Below, piece by piece: positions 5,569-6,190 of a stretch of DNA of 6,190 nt. The position numbers and the translations under genes were made by a program. This stretch comes from Erysipelotrichaceae bacterium (GTDB lineage: Bacteria > Bacillota_I > Bacilli_A > Erysipelotrichales > Erysipelotrichaceae), in NCBI GenBank assembly GCA_003446295.1, contig DMBB01000234.1:1-6190 (forward strand). The letters run 5' to 3'. Position 1 is the stretch's first letter; each line of letters begins with the position of its first letter. The notes under the pieces were generated by a model. The model searched no databases, was not told where the DNA came from, and saw only the letters and a list, made by a program, of their open reading frames with translations.

Positions 5569-6190
5569 ATGGCAAACAAACTTGTTTACAGCGGAAAAAC
5601 GAAAGATGTATTCGCACTTGACAATGGCAACTATCTCTTAAAATTCAAAGATGACTGCACCGGAAAAGACGGCAAGTTTGACCCGGGTGAGAACTCCATC
5701 GGACTGACGATCGAAGGCGTCGGCGATGTCAACCTGAGAATGAGCATTTATTTCTTTGAAAAGATCAACGCTGCCGGAATCAAAACACACTTTGTGTCTG
5801 CAGATCTGGACAACACAACAATGGAAGTACTTCCTGCAAAGGTGTTCGGACACGGTCTCGAAGTTATCTGCAGAAATAAGGCAGTCGGAAGCTTCATCCG
5901 CCGTTATGGTGAATATATTGAAGCTGGTACAGATCTTCCTTCTTATGTTGAAACAACATTCAAGAACGATGCACTGGGTGATCCGCTCGTTACAAAAGAC
6001 GGACTTGTATGCCTCGGCATCATGACTGAACAGCAGTATGAAGATATCAAGAACATGACAAAGCAGATCACAAAGATCGTAGCTGACGATCTGCTCGAAA
6101 AAGGTCTTGTACTGTACGATATCAAGTTCGAATACGGCTATGACGCTGACGGAAAAGTTATGCTCATCGATGAGATCGCTTCCGGCAACA
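5569..6190 (+). CDS. purC: Phosphoribosylaminoimidazole-succinocarboxamide synthase (SAICAR synthetase) homologue, 3' end cut by window
   Basis: SAICAR synthetase joins aspartate to CAIR using ATP in de novo purine synthesis. The reading frame is open from 5569 to the window edge: 207 complete codons, with a few tens of residues presumably missing. Family marks are [11 protein letters not shown] (residues 5-15, nucleotide-binding strand and loop), LLKFKDDCT (23-31), [17 protein letters not shown] (98-114, classical form RNxAAGS), KNDALGDPL (132-140), LYDIKFEYG (182-190) and LIDEI (199-203). The sequence is divergent. The segment after KDD is longer and glycine/proline-bearing ([11 protein letters not shown]), and DEI is followed by ASGN instead of the classical SPDT. 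I recall this form from annotated purC genes of Clostridia and Erysipelotrichia, so the call is probable; a related but different ligase activity is not excluded. A good Shine-Dalgarno and promoter precede it, with no other pur gene visible. Confidence 0.85.
   Translation, partial: MANKLVYSGKTKDVFALDNGNYLLKFKDDCTGKDGKFDPGENSIGLTIEGVGDVNLRMSIYFFEKINAAGIKTHFVSADLDNTTMEVLPAKVFGHGLEVICRNKAVGSFIRRYGEYIEAGTDLPSYVETTFKNDALGDPLVTKDGLVCLGIMTEQQYEDIKNMTKQITKIVADDLLEKGLVLYDIKFEYGYDADGKVMLIDEIASGN

Overview
The window reads like chromosomal DNA of a low-to-mid GC Gram-positive bacterium (Bacillota). Everything recognisable is on the + strand. The gene order sufS-sufU-sufB is the back half of the Bacillus-type SUF operon (sufC-sufD-sufS-sufU-sufB). 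Several residues in SufS and SufU differ from the Bacillus subtilis proteins in a way I associate with Erysipelotrichia and Mollicutes. That lineage guess is an inference, not something the sequence proves.

Positions 1-3660 form one tight gene string: sufS (cysteine desulfurase), sufU (zinc-dependent sulfur acceptor), sufB (Fe-S scaffold subunit) and a 5-formyltetrahydrofolate cyclo-ligase. Spacing is 14 nt between sufS and sufU, an 8-nt overlap between sufU and sufB, and 1 nt between sufB and the cyclo-ligase. SufS removes sulfur from cysteine, SufU takes it over, and SufB (with SufC and SufD, presumably upstream of the window) builds the cluster. The folate enzyme appears to be translated as the last member of the string.

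Positions 3661-3820 hold a tRNA-Val(CAC) gene with its own likely promoter and a hairpin-plus-T-run terminator behind it. I see no terminator between the cyclo-ligase and the tRNA, so suf transcripts may also read into it.

Positions 3821-5330 are a single-gene unit: a weak extended -10 promoter, a 12-helix MATE-family efflux transporter and a strong terminator. Positions 5331-5568 are AT-rich non-coding DNA with short repeats and the promoter of the last gene. That gene, from 5569 to the window edge, is a SAICAR synthetase (PurC) homologue lacking its last few tens of residues.

I see no mobile element, CRISPR array, phage gene or clearly new system. The most interesting signal is a set of matched departures from the classical SufS-SufU active-site motifs, including loss of the SufS histidine reported to capture the SufU zinc in B. 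subtilis.
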